Shown here: positions 1-11,413 of the stretch, piece after piece
Position numbering within the stretch: position 1 is the first letter of the stretch
Layout: each line of letters starts with the position of its first letter
Source: Terebella lapidaria
Taxonomy: Eukaryota; Annelida; Polychaeta; Terebellida; Terebellidae
Length of the DNA stretch: 64,000 nucleotides
Direction of reading: 5' to 3'
Assembly: GCA_949152475.1 (NCBI GenBank)
Contig: OX424562.1
Coordinates: forward strand, 39,790,157 to 39,854,156
Notes under the pieces: model-generated
Told to the model about the DNA's origin: nothing
The model's input: the letters and a program-made list of their open reading frames with translations, nothing else
Databases searched by the model: none
Position numbers and translations under genes: made by a program

Positions 1-740
1 TTACATAGAAAACTGATTTTCCAACATATAAATTGTTAAAATCTATTGTTAAAACATGTTCGTAAATGTTGCTAGAAACATTTTCTGTATGGAATATAAC
101 CATGATAATACAAAATCAAGTTACATCTTGAAAGATTTTTGTTAATGACATATTTTCACAGACCGTCGATTCAGAGGCAACAAAGCTTTCACACATCACA
201 AAGGTACATAGGGAGAATCTTATGTATTTCGAGGAAAATCCTCTGAATAGATTTTGAGAAAATGGCTGCCAAAGACAAAAATCATTGTTTCCTTCGACAA
301 AAAAAGGTTGTTTTGACCTTCCAAGGTCATTCAAGGTAATATAAAAAGGTCACCATTCAAACCGAAATATATGATTTCCCATTTGAATGTGCCAATACTT
401 AGGCTCTATCTTGAAGTGTTCTATGAGTTTACTCCGCACAGCTCCCATTATGAAGGAAAAATTGGGTGAAATTTTCCAATTCCAAAAAGATTTTCAATGG
501 CCAAAAAAAAAAAAAATTTTTTTTTTGCTGGAAATGGCTCAAAACGAATACTGTAAAACTATTAGTATTGGCCGCTACTTATTTTGGCGTTTTTGCCTCC
601 AAGACATATTGCCCGCTAGAAAATTTGGCTTATCTGCCCTGTTGTGCAATATCAAACTATGAAATTTTGGCCACTACTAAATTCGGCCGTAAGCCTGGGA
701 TGGAATATTTCCCAGCATTGTATTTTTCCTTAAAAAAATA
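1..740 (+). repeat. Dispersed noncoding repeat, copy 1
   Basis: This AT-rich stretch shares ordered blocks with 21,100-21,330: a CAAGGTCA-type block, a block reading like 'atatgatttcccatttg' followed by 'gtgccaatacttaggctcta', and an A-rich segment. The order and orientation are the same in both places, which indicates two copies of one interspersed family. No protein-coding signal is convincing. The family's class is not known to me. Confidence 0.55.
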
Positions 741-2040
741 CTAATTTATAAATGCAGAGCTGTATAATAAGCCCACATTTACTAGTATATAAGGTTTCCC
801 AAAGGTGTACTAGCAGGTAGTTCCTTTTGCTTTTACTGCTGACAGATTATATACTAGTAGATAGAAAACAGTACAAATGTACATGGTTTTTGTCAATTGT
901 ATTTGATATTTTATTGCTTGATCACGAACCGTTCACGGACCATCAGGTTTACCACCTAAAAAGTTCAACAGGCCACACAACTGGGTGGGAAACACAGAGG
1001 TCTCAGCCAATCAGAACTCCCCATCAAGTTTGACTGATAAATAACTAGACATACTAGTATAAATTGGCGGCATAACTTTCAGGTGAAATATTATACTGCA
1101 TTCCAAATATAACTGTTTTCATCCTGAATAAATATAAATGATGGGCGTTCTCAGCTTAGTTTATATCTGAGGTCACTTAATTGTTTAATTTAGCAAGCTT
1201 GTTACATTATTGCCCGAAAAAATACCCAGGACGGCGGTCGGCCTCCGGTGCCCACAAACTTGACAGATGGACCCAAAAATCACTTCCACGTGTAAAGTAA
1301 TCACCCGAAAAATCTTGGGCAAACAAAATAAACACAGGGCTTATGCGTTGAATAAAATGATGTGGCCTTGTAGCAACACAAGATTCAACAGATTCATCAA
1401 AATTAACGAGTCCAATGAACTGATAACTTCAAATAAAATAAATTTATCGGTAATCAACTCCAGATGATAGCAAAGATTCTCCCTACTCGCAGTGTCGCTA
1501 CTGTCCCCCCCTCCCCCCCCCCCCCCCACTCACCGTAAGCCGTGTATGCAAATGAGACTCTCACGGGGCCCACACCACCGTGACAACGAGGTTGTAATTT
1601 GTAAACTGGTAAATACATGAAAAGCTGTGGATGGTTTTCATCAATGAAGAAATGATTTCGCCAGATGTGAGACATTTATTTGTTTTCACAGAAAGATAGA
1701 AACACACAATTAACTTTATTTTGTCTTAGAGAAATGACGTTCTCTAAGTCATAATTGCCCGATCGAGCACCTGTTGCTGGTCTGACAATCAGACACCGGC
1801 AAGTGTCAATTGGCTGATAGTCACCGGATCAGCCCAAATATTGCTTTTATCCATTGGTTTCTCATATACCTCAGATATCTGCCCCTCTACATTATTAAAG
1901 GAACGTACGGAAATGTCAGAGCAAATATCCACCACTCGTATACTCGGCTATTACCATTGGATTCAAAGCCGATAAGTGTCACCATATATGACCACATAAC
2001 AGCTTTGCATTCGTATTACCAAGCTAAGCTGTGAACTAGA
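741..2040. other. Gene-free stretch with a poly-C run
   Basis: No coding or RNA gene is recognisable. The only marked feature is a C homopolymer-like run at about 1,505-1,528. Short open frames here have no recognisable domains. Confidence 0.5.
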
Positions 2041-2079
2041 AGCGTGTTAAAATAAAATTCGCGCATTTAATGTTGGCGA

Positions 2080-2640
2080 GTTTTCCGATCCTTCATTTTC
2101 GGTCAGCACGCGAGAAAATTTGGCGCGAGAAATGTTTGAGATATTTGGCAACTCGCCAAAATCGCCAAATTAAATCGCTCGAGAAAATTTGCTTCTTTAC
2201 AGTAGCGACTTGATTTGGGACCCAAAAATTTTTTTCACACCGACCCGTCAAAAAATCAAAATGGCCACCACACGCAGACCAGTGATTCAAGGGCAACAAA
2301 ACTTATACACGTCATAGAGGTACATGTACATGAGAGGAATGTTTTGAAACAAAATCCCAAAACTGATCATAGTTTTTGAGAAAATGGCCACCAAAGTCCA
2401 AAATAGACAATTTTTCGTCAAAAACGGCCACCAAATCCGCAAAAACGATTCAATCATAAAAAAATTTTTTTAAATCTTTAGATATTGGCCTAAGGTATGT
2501 TCTGACAAATTTATGGGGAAATTCATAATGCAAAAAAAAAAATTACAGACCCGGATGGACGACAGACGGACGACACACTTTTTGGCCGCTTTGTTTTGGA
2601 TAATCGAATCTCTATCGACTGACCTATTTGGCCACGGTGG
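2080..2640 (+). repeat. Dispersed noncoding repeat, copy 2
   Basis: This matches 21,370-21,720 in order and orientation. Shared blocks include 'gacccgtcaaaaaa', a 'ggccacca' segment, 'gtgattcaagg' and a downstream 'gacggacga' segment. With the copy at 1-740 it appears to be another part of the same long dispersed family. No open frame of note. Confidence 0.55.
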
Positions 2641-2907
2641 GGGCTAGTCGTTTAAGGTGCGCTATGAGCACATTAGTGAGCTATGGTATATTTGAGTTGG
2701 TGCTAGGGGCCTATCTAGCAAATGAGGGGGGTTAGATCACCATGGTGAAAGTCGAATACCGCACCTTACTCGGCTAGTCCCACCCTACATGTGCGTATAT
2801 TCGAAAATTGACCACAATTCCAAGAATGCTAAGGCAAATGTCAGCACGTTACTAGTAAGCGCCTTTTGGACAAGTAGTGAACCTAATACGGTGACAATGG
2901 AGCTTGG

Positions 2908-2936
2908 AGGGTGGGGAGGGGGGGGGGGGGGAGGGA
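2908..2936. repeat. Poly-G run
   Basis: A nearly pure G tract just left of the inverted-repeat transposon at 2,965. Such tracts are unstable and length may be unreliable in an assembly. Confidence 0.8.
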
Positions 2937-2964
2937 GTATCACTAATTGGTCATTATATATATA

Positions 2965-3537
2965 CTCTGATTTTTCTAACTTGTTTACACCGGTTTTTGA
3001 CGATATCTTTGCGGTGCTGAATCGTATCGTTCTATAACTTGGCAAACCTCACCTGACAGTCAAACGGCAATTTTCTACCAAATTTCAGACTTCTATCGCA
3101 ATAATTGAAGAAGTTGGCAATCTACCCCAATGTTAAATTTCAGCCAAAAACGGGATCTCGAAAATCTGAGCATATTCGAGGATTTGATCCTGTTTACATC
3201 AATCAGGAATCGATGTATTGTTGTAATTTTAGACCAGAAGACACATTGGGTGTATTCTACACAAACATGTAGATTTCAGAAGATTGAACCACTACAAAAC
3301 CGAGCAAATGTACAAAATTGTGTGCGGACCCAGAAAATAAATGACGGGGCTAAATTTAACATTGGTGTAGATTGCCAACTTTTTCAATTTTCGTGATAGA
3401 AGTATGAAATTCGGTAAATAATTGCCGTTTGACTCCCAGGTGAAGCATGCCAAGTTATACAACGATAGCATTTGGCATCGCAAGAATATCAGCGAAAAAC
3501 AGTGTAAACAAGTTAGAAAAATCAGAGTATAAACTGC
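2965..3537. mobile_element. Nonautonomous DNA transposon with long inverted ends, copy A
   Basis: The left end begins CTCTGATTTTTCTAAC and the right end finishes GTTAGAAAAATCAGAG, an exact inverted match. Inverted similarity extends well inward (the 'tgccgtttgactcc' and 'ttggcaatctacccc' blocks recur on the opposite strand). TATA flanks both ends and may be a TA or TATA target duplication. There is no transposase frame, so this is a MITE or foldback element. A second copy lies at 46,472-47,037. Confidence 0.8.
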
Positions 3538-4080
3538 AATATACAAAACAAGTGACGCTCATTGCATAGTCATGGCATGGCAATCATGCAAGAAACCAGC
3601 TAATTTAGTACCTAATCTGTAATGACTAACTAGTTCATTTAGATACCGTAGATATAAATACAAGGACGCATGGATACTCTATTGAACGTTTCACGAGAGA
3701 AAAAAAAACAATCTTTAAAAATACAGACCGTGAGCGATAATAGACGGTAACAAACTAACAATACAGTTCCGCAGCAAATCGAACAAGATTGGTATTTTAA
3801 AAATTTACACTTCCCGGATATCCCACTGCATATTATATAACATTGATGAAGCAGCTATCGATAGACAAACACAGACCAAAACATTTGCATTATGGGAGAA
3901 CGATATTTAATTGACAAAAGAGATCATTGCAACAATGGCATATACATATACAAGAAAAATGTAATGATCATGCAGTTGCCTGAGTTGGATACCCACGGTA
4001 TCAGCCTGAGCGACGTGGAGCTCTCAGACTGCCCCAGTATCAAAAACCCAAAGAGGGTTTTTGCCGGTTTGGATAATATG
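3538..4080. other. Gene-free stretch
   Basis: AT-rich sequence with no recognisable coding, RNA or repeat feature. The open frame starting at 3,892 runs into the 170-bp repeat and has no domain. Confidence 0.4.
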
Positions 4081-4084
4081 GCAC

Positions 4085-4445
4085 TCATTCTGCGAGGTAG
4101 GTCACCTTACATGCGTTATGCAAGACCATATGTCGTTTCACGTTGTACTAACTATAAAATTAATTGGGCACCGCAGTTGCTCACTATAACTAGGTGGAGA
4201 CTCTGTCTGAGCCGTGCGATTCCCCAGGTGGCAGGATTGTGCCAGCAGTTCCACTACATCCTTCGATCCCCTTCCAGTGCAAGACCATTACCATATGTTG
4301 TCTTACGATGTTCTGGTGTAAAATTGTGCAATTGGGAATCGAAGTTACTCACTCACTATATAGGTGGAGACCCGTCTGGGCCGTGCGATTCCCCAGGTGG
4401 CAGGCCGGTGCCGGCAGTTCCAATACATTCTGCGATGCCCTTTTT
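4085..4445 (+). repeat. Imperfect 170-bp direct repeat
   Basis: The block 'taggtggaga' followed by 'gccgtgcgattccccaggtg' occurs at 4,191 and again at 4,361, a spacing of 170 bp. Flanking blocks ('caagaccat', 'ttacgatgttctg' and 'ttcacgttgtact') recur with the same phase, giving about two units with a partial one before them. A related single block lies at about 6,465-6,540. It lies beside the TatD-like remnant and may be part of the same mobile unit. Confidence 0.7.
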
Positions 4446-4639
4446 GTAGACAGGGTGTCACAGTGATGTGTGAGTGGCGATTATAAACAAAGACAGTGAC
4501 CACCCACGGATGAAGGCGAATGATATGGGATCCATAAGCGATGACTATAACAAAGACAGTGATCACTTACAGGAAGCTAATGAGAAGCCATGGGAGACGA
4601 CTCTGACAGGACAGTGGTGATTCCATGGATGACAAATGA

Positions 4640-5400
4640 GTAATAAAATGAATCACTTACTGGTTAGGGAAGCAGAAAAAGTGAGCAGCTTTTGCTCAAG
4701 CCAGCTCACACACATCATGGGCGACAGGTTTCTAAAGCGTGCAACCTCCTATACTACAGGCACCAGGTCGAAGGTGAGGGTTGACTTCCACTGTCTGACC
4801 TGGGCTAAGGTCCCGCTGAAACAATGCAGGTACGCAGGATGATCAGATGTCAACTATTGGCGTAGGATCCAGATGGCATCTACATAGACGGCCCATGGTC
4901 CTAATCCCAGTGGGTATGGATCACCACATGTTTGTCCAGACATTTGGCATATGCGTCAATCTAGCTCAGGATGTCCTGCTGCTGCTCTATTGCTTCAGTC
5001 TGTGGCATCGCTAGTAGTCCAATCGTTAGTGGGTGAGACAATGTGGGTCCTCGACCAGGCGAAGAAACTGCTCTCAGTTTTTGGTTGGCATCGGGGCTTG
5101 AAGCGATGTGCAGGTGAAGGCTGATGTTGGGCTCCACCCCCTGCCATTCCCGGGAGAAACAGATTTTCTTCCAGCCATTAGGAAGAGTCAGGGAACACAC
5201 CACCATCATACACTGGAGGTCAACAAGATCTCGGCCGATCATGGCTTCCACTTACGCCAGTTTCGTGTTTCCCTGGCAGGAGGACGACCTTGTCCAAGTG
5301 GCAATGGCTGTCTACCATTATCAAGTGAGGCACAGCGTCCAGCTCGGCAGGCTCGTCCCAATCTTCACGTGCTCTTAGAGATCAGGTGTGAGGTGAGCCA
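4640..5400 (-). pseudogene. TatD-like metal-dependent hydrolase remnant
   Basis: Read on the minus strand, short islands in different frames match the TatD family in the right order. VDSHCHLDK lies at about 5,290-5,320 (the usual N-terminal metal-binding HxH). CSLTLPNGWKK lies near 5,175, a segment like CLDKHVVIHTHW near 4,920, and LHCFSGTLAQVRQW near 4,790-4,830 (the family's HCFSG motif). TatD proteins are Mg-dependent TIM-barrel nucleases. The frame is broken several times, so the copy is dead. The order of motifs makes the assignment firm although the copy is degraded. It continues leftwards from proline-rich and Cys-containing remnants at 5,400-6,220. Confidence 0.7.
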
Positions 5401-6220
5401 CCAGCTCCACCATGATCCTCCAATAGCACAGGGCAGCCACATGATTGGGGGTGATATCATACACCCTGCTGTAAAGACTCCCCAAGAAGTAGTCCAGCAT
5501 CATCCAGGTCCAGGTGATGGCGTCGTTCACAGAAAACCGAGCATCGGCGGGAAATTTCCAGTGCTAGCGCTGCAACTCCCTCCAGGATGTCGTTCTGAGG
5601 GGGCTGTATCCAAGTTGGAAGGAAAGGAAGAGCAACAGGCTCTTCATCAGACCAGCCCACTGCTGCATGTTGAGATCTGTTAGCAGCGATGCACGGGAAT
5701 GCTGCAAGTTGATTCCCGGGTGGAGGTGTGGCATGTCCAGCATGCCTGTTGGGCATTAAAATGCTAGAGGAGATGGGACTGTTTGATGTGTCTCTGGCCA
5801 CATATGTACAGGTACCCGCACAGGGTGGGCGGGTGCAGGTTACCTGCACTGTCATGCTGCAGGTGCGGGGCAGGAGTGTTGTATCTCAAGGTCACAGGGC
5901 AGGTGTGGGTACTCACTGTAGAGCTGGTGCAGGGCAGGTGCAGGTAAAAAAATTCATGTACGGGTGTCTTGTTAACCTGCAGCATTGTTATGGATGGGAA
6001 GGACGGGTGGGGAGTTGGGGGGTAGCGGGGAATTATATATCTCCAGGCATTGTACCCCCACATCCTGGCACACTGGGCAGGTCACTGGACAGGGGCCCTT
6101 CTTTTTCTGTTTCTTGACCTTTCCCTCTTCCAGTGGACAAACAGGTGCAGGGTCCAGAGTCAAGCTGGGTCCTGCAGCTGGTTCTGGTTCCAGGTCCTCC
6201 TCATAGGGCAGAACTACCAC
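5400..6220 (-). pseudogene. Upstream part of the TatD-like unit
   Basis: Minus-strand open islands at 5,457-5,855 and 5,972-6,220 lie upstream of the TatD motifs in reading order. They are rich in proline and basic or acidic runs. One contains a CPVTCPVC cysteine cluster of zinc-finger type. The block around 5,740-5,810 is matched in inverted orientation at 7,979-8,060, so it belongs to a repeated unit rather than a host gene. I do not recognise a named family. Confidence 0.45.
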
Positions 6221-6338
6221 TCTTCTTCCATCTGAAGAAGCAACTCTCTCATCCTCGTTGCCTCGTGTTTTGCAGGACCGCTTATTGTCTCACGTTGTAC
6301 TGGTATTTTGTGCAATTAAGTACTGTTTAATGAAGTGA

Positions 6339-6340
6339 AG

Positions 6341-6387
<47 letters not shown>
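6339..6387 (+). repeat. (GTT)n microsatellite
   Basis: About sixteen uninterrupted GTT triplets. Confidence 0.95.
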
Positions 6388-6388
<1 letters not shown>

Positions 6389-6389
6389 T

Positions 6390-7630
6390 GAAGGTTCCAG
6401 TTGCGCCTAGCCCTCCTAGGTGGCACCACCTGAGGTTGTGATTCAGTGGGTTGCTCACTCATTAGATGGATAATCTGTCCAGGCCGTGTGATTCCCCAGA
6501 TGGCAGACCTGTGCCGCAGTTCTGCTACACAGAGATGGGTTCCTCTAAAGCATTATGACATCCCAGAATTGGAAGATACAGTGGATGGGAACTAAACGAT
6601 ACCTAGGTTGGTCCCATTGAACTCTTTTGGAGACTTCATCCCAGGAGTTCTTGATCACGTTTGCATCCGGGGTTGTGCTGGTCACATCATCCTCATGATA
6701 CCCTGGGCATACAACACCTAGTCACACGTGCTCTGTGGCAGGAAACCTTATAATCCTGAAGATGAATGGCATATATCCCTGTGTAGTAGCGTGGGTGTGG
6801 AATTCAGGCTCAAACAGGAATGCGTTTGAACTTCATTTTATTCAACATGAAACAAACCTAAAAGAAACAGTATATAAAAACAAGCATATAATTGAAAATA
6901 AGCACCGAAAGAAAAAAGTAAATAATTTCAAGATGACCATTCCAACCTCATGACAATCATGAATGTTCCAGGAATATTTAAAGTCTGATACTCAGCATCA
7001 AAATTACACTGAAAAAAGTTCCAATAAATTAATAGATACCAGTAGACAAATGAATACCAATAAGCAATGATAATACTGAGCTTACCCCACGAGCAAAGCG
7101 GATCAATTAATTCCAACTAAATGCCACGTGATTCTCCCCGACGTATCTGTCCGTCCGTCTCCGTGGGCAGCTAGCGTTAGACTGACCACGAGTACCGGTC
7201 AATATTCGTCACGTCGGTCAGTGGTACATTGTGATTGGTCAACATTTGTTATGACACCATGGACACGAGTATTAATATATGTTAGATAATTAAATATTTG
7301 ATATTACATATCAATAATGCAATCTTGTATTAATCAACGGTAAATGCCGATATTCGCACCGCAGTATTCACGCAAAAATATAAAAATGAATTATTACACG
7401 ATACGATATGTGTGTCGCTTACGTTTAGCCATTATAATAATGTAACCACGATAATTTCGGAACATCATAATGTAATCATAATGTACTTTGTGACAACTGT
7501 ACTTTGTCATACCTGTCCCCAAGTTAACATGTTCTCCACAGACAAAGTTCAAGAAAATTGTCATCTAGAATCTGGATATATTCCGCACTATCCCGATTGC
7601 CTCCAGCCGCTATTAACTCGCCACTTCTGT
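6390..7630. other. Gene-free stretch
   Basis: It holds one further copy of the 'gccgtgtgattccccaga' block near 6,480 but no recognisable gene. The rest is AT-rich with no clear repeat structure. Confidence 0.4.
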
Positions 7631-7969
7631 GGATACTGAGGCAGCCCCAGGCCCTGGCGGATACGTTGCTACGACTCATAAGACTGAAATTCCTGTCTAA
7701 TGTGCCTCGCCTGTAGTTCTCCAACATTGTGTGCATCCACTGCTGAAGTCAACATTAAACCTACACTCATCATAGAACAGCATACGTGCAGATGGTTACA
7801 TACACTGATAAGTGGCATTTGTATTTGCTGTGCGAGAAAGCAGCCTAATGACAACATAGTAGATGTCTGACGGTCTTGACACAATCGTCCCTCAACGCTT
7901 AGGCAGTGGTGAGCTGCAGCACCCTGGATATGCATAACCGTTGTTCCAGTCTTCTCTGGATGTTGTTGT

Positions 7970-8340
7970 GTGAAGTGATGTACATACGGGTCGAGAGACA
8001 CATCGAACAGGCTACCCCCCCCCTAGTACTTTAATGCCCAACAGGCATGCTGGATATGCCACATTTCTGGAACTGAAGTAAGCCACATCCTCCCAGAACG
8101 ACGAATGTTGTGCCTGTTTCCATGCAGTATCCCTACCATTTGCCGACTCCCTGAACAGTGCATTGTGAACTATTGAATTGCATCATTGCCTGTCTGTAGA
8201 GAGCTGTTCTACTTGGAGATTGATACTGCTGATACTGGTCAGCTCTGGGATCTCCAGCAAGGTTGGGCTGGAGGCGGAGCCCTGGAGGACAAGCTATCAG
8301 ACAGCACAGATGTGCCAGGGACAAGAGGTGACATGTAGAA
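7970..8340 (+). pseudogene. Inverted second copy of the TatD-associated unit, fragment
   Basis: The stretch reading 'gagagacacatcgaacag' then 'tttaatgcccaacaggcatg' is the reverse complement of the block at about 5,740-5,810 with substitutions. The coding sense here would therefore be plus. Similarity fades towards 8,340 and the TatD core motifs themselves are not visible. It shows that the unit is repeated, and so probably mobile or carried by a mobile element. Confidence 0.5.
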
Positions 8341-8879
8341 CTGTCCAGTGGTGAAATGTTTTGCTCAGGAGCAGCACGGAGTGCAGCTACTAGGTAGTGA
8401 GTCTTGAGTGGCTGATCTTCTAGTGTCCTGCATGTTGACTACTGCATTGATATTAGATGTCAGAGTGTAATGGAGTTTGTGACTATGGCAATGATAAATT
8501 TTCATTGAATGCAAAAGGTACAACAAAATAGAGTGTACAAAAATATTTTGGCTTACTATTTGCAAAATATCTTTGAATATATATTCTTTTGCAGAGATGT
8601 GTTCCTCGATAATAAAATCTGATGTGGAAACATGCTTCTATCTTGTTATATTTTACATCAGTAGTTTATCCATTTTGAAAATTGGAAATTTCATTTCTAT
8701 ATGTTTTTATGCAGAAAATGCACATGACTTTTTTACGTTCCATGTAAATGTTTGCAAGTATTAATATTGAATCCAAAGACTTGATAGTATGTCTCAAAAT
8801 GCTCATATGAGCTCTTTCATGCAAACTGTAGCCAAGCACCTTTTAACATGGTAACCTCCCAGGCGCAAGTACTATCATA

Positions 8880-9540
8880 TGACAATAATAGCACCGAGGG
8901 TGCTGTAGCTTACTGGCAAACATGCTACATTTATCAAGTTCAAGGTCACCAACAGTTCTGCCATATATTATGGTTCCCTATTTGGCCGTAAAACAACCAT
9001 ATCATCTGTCATCATTTTGTCTGCAGAGTCCAGTTCACACATTTCAGGTCATGTGTCACCATCGGATTTACTACTCAAGGTCGTTTGAGGTGAGCCTCAA
9101 GGTCACCACAAGATGCACCATATATGACTTGTCATAAGTTTTGCAATGCAATCTTAAGCTCTATGTGGCTAAGTGTTTTAGCCACAGAGGCCTATTTACA
9201 CATTTCATATCAAATATGACATTCATATTTAGCAGGTCAAGTTTAAGGTCACCAAACGATGAATTAAATGACTTCCTATATGCTCATAATGTAAACACAA
9301 GCTTTATCTTCAAGCACTATGTTTGTAGAGGCCAGCTTACACCTTTCGGATACCCGTGACATTGATATTTATACTTCAATGTCATTTGTGGTCAAATTCA
9401 AGATCACCAAACGATGCACCATATACTTGCTATATGCTCAAGCCTATGCCCTATGTATAAGCGTTTTCGCCTCATAATGTAATTTGTGCATATCAGGCCT
9501 TTTAGGGCATTATAGGCCCACATATCGGGCCTTCTGGGCG
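8880..9540 (+). repeat. Dispersed 'ggtcacca' noncoding repeats
   Basis: Several iterations of a loose unit with 'aaggtcaccaaacgatg', 'caccatatatgac' and 'tatatgctcataatg'. The same phrases occur at 20,860-21,190 in a UBL7 intron. It is noncoding, and its class is unknown to me. Confidence 0.6.
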
Positions 9541-9800
9541 ATTTATTCATTTTGACTTTTGCCTATTATCAAATGGACCTACAGTCGTGCTGGTTGTGTC
9601 GATTGCAATGAAGCCTCACATATTGGGGAATTACTGTAGATATATATACTAGAGATTATCAACTTGTTACGAAACTTCCTGATTCAGTCCAACCTCACCC
9701 TCTCTGTTTTGCTTTGCATTATCACGTTTATTTGGTGTCAACAGCCAACAGTCAAGACCACAAAATATATTGTAATATGGAAAAATTGTGTGTAACCATA

Positions 9801-10535
9801 TGTGGCGATTTTGCCCTAAGCACGCAGCAGGTGATTGTAAACATACATGCCATTTATGTGGCCGTTTCGTTCTTGGCCTTGTTTTGACACGCTCCGTTCG
9901 AGCGTGTGTTGCCACGGCAACGCATTGTAATTTACGCTCCAGTAAACTATAACAATGGTTTGATTATACCTCGCGTGGGTCCTACAGCTTGTGGTGTATT
10001 ATATATACACTGGAAGCTACTCGATCGAGGAGATTGTCCGAGAAAGAGTGACTAGGACACACGCATGGCTCACCATGAGCTTTGTGTTCCCTGGTCGCGA
10101 GTAGTGGGCTCTTAGAGCCCTGGGGACGATTTCCATGGGGAGGCCCGGGCTGGGAGAGACAAGTTGCTGACTCGGGGGCGCAAGCCCTGTGGATCGCCAG
10201 TTCTCTCCCTTCCCGGGGCGTGTGACATAGGCTCTGGCCAGCATGTCGGACTGTACGGGGTTCCGTCCCCGAGGCAGACCGCGGCTCGCCAGGCCCCTCC
10301 AGTTAACACCGTGGTGATGAACCAGTTTCTGAACGGTGTCCGTAGGCCTGGGAGTGTCGGGTGGGCTGTTACCTGGTTACCGTTAATGCTAGAGTGGTTA
10401 CCGTGTCCGCAGTGACCTCCGGTGAGCGGCGCTGCCGCAAGGATCCGGAATAGCGGATGCGCGTCCGCAAGGACTCGTGGTGAGAGGACTATCCTCGAGG
10501 ATCCTGAAGAGCGGACGATAGTCAATAACTTTACA
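9801..10535 (+). mobile_element. Solo Ty3/Gypsy LTR
   Basis: A 735-bp block beginning TGTGGCG and ending TTTACA that matches the LTRs at 50,040-50,773 and 51,654-52,387 along its whole length, with scattered substitutions. No primer-binding site or internal sequence follows, so it is a solo LTR left by recombination. No clear target-site duplication is visible. It is more diverged than the other two LTRs are from each other, so it is an older insertion. Open frames inside it simply mirror the conserved LTR. Confidence 0.9.
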
Positions 10536-11396
10536 TATACATGCCTGTACAGTTTGGAAATTATTACTGCTGCTACTACTGCATATTTGTTGTATTGTAT
10601 TGCAATGCTCTTTGCAATTTATTAAAGAAATACTTCAATGCAAACTAAAGTTATCATCTAGACATCAAAACAGTCAAAGTCCCTAAAAAAACAATACTCG
10701 AACCTATATACCAGTTTCTAAGGCCTGTATTGGTTGCTAATTCAGGTTCCGTTCCCAAATATTTTTGTCGTAAAATTTAAAAACATATTGTCAATATATA
10801 GGCCTATACACAGCTGGGGATTTTGAATTTGGAATTTTCATGCGTGAGACCTCATATTCTGGGGGAAATAACATATTGCTTTAAATTTCAATCAAGTGAA
10901 TGAATATTTTCTAGCGTGGGAATGCACTAGTATGTCAGATTCATCTCGACAGTTATATGGGTGTTCTGTACCCCTAATTATTCTGACACGGATATCCGTG
11001 TTTGCCTCTATCCTTTCATTTGTATGATTAAATGCGATTCCTGGCAGGCTAATGTATCATTAATTATAGGAGTTTGGGAATTTATCCTGTAAGATTGGGG
11101 AAAAAAACATCCTCATTTGGGATTAGGAATGACCCACATGCAATGCCTTATTTCGACCCCAAGACAGGTGTAAGAAAAAACTCCTGCTACAGGCACGATG
11201 TGTATCTGAGTTGTTTTCATTTATGTCTTATTTCAATTTATAATGATGAGTTTTTGGTACATAATAATATTCTGATAATATGTTTAGACATAACATGTTG
11301 TCACACTCAAATGGCTATAATAGGCCTAACTTTTGAACAAATCATGATATCAACATATTTTATTCCGCTCAAATATTGATATTGAATATTTTTTTA
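10536..11396. other. Gene-free stretch
   Basis: AT-rich intergenic sequence in which I see no gene, RNA or clear repeat. Confidence 0.4.
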
Positions 11397-11413
11397 ACCA
11401 CCCTGGGGGTAGG

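Noticed and set aside
3892-4449. 185-codon plus-strand frame
   Set aside because: It runs through the 170-bp direct repeat and has no recognisable domain or gene context.
7524-8001. Minus-strand frames at 7,524-8,001 as a host exon
   Set aside because: No similarity I recognise; the right edge overlaps the inverted TatD-associated repeat, whose coding sense would be plus.
10112-10525. 137- to 153-codon minus-strand frame found in all three LTRs
   Set aside because: It is conserved only because the LTRs are copies of each other; no known domain, and it lies on the strand opposite to the element.
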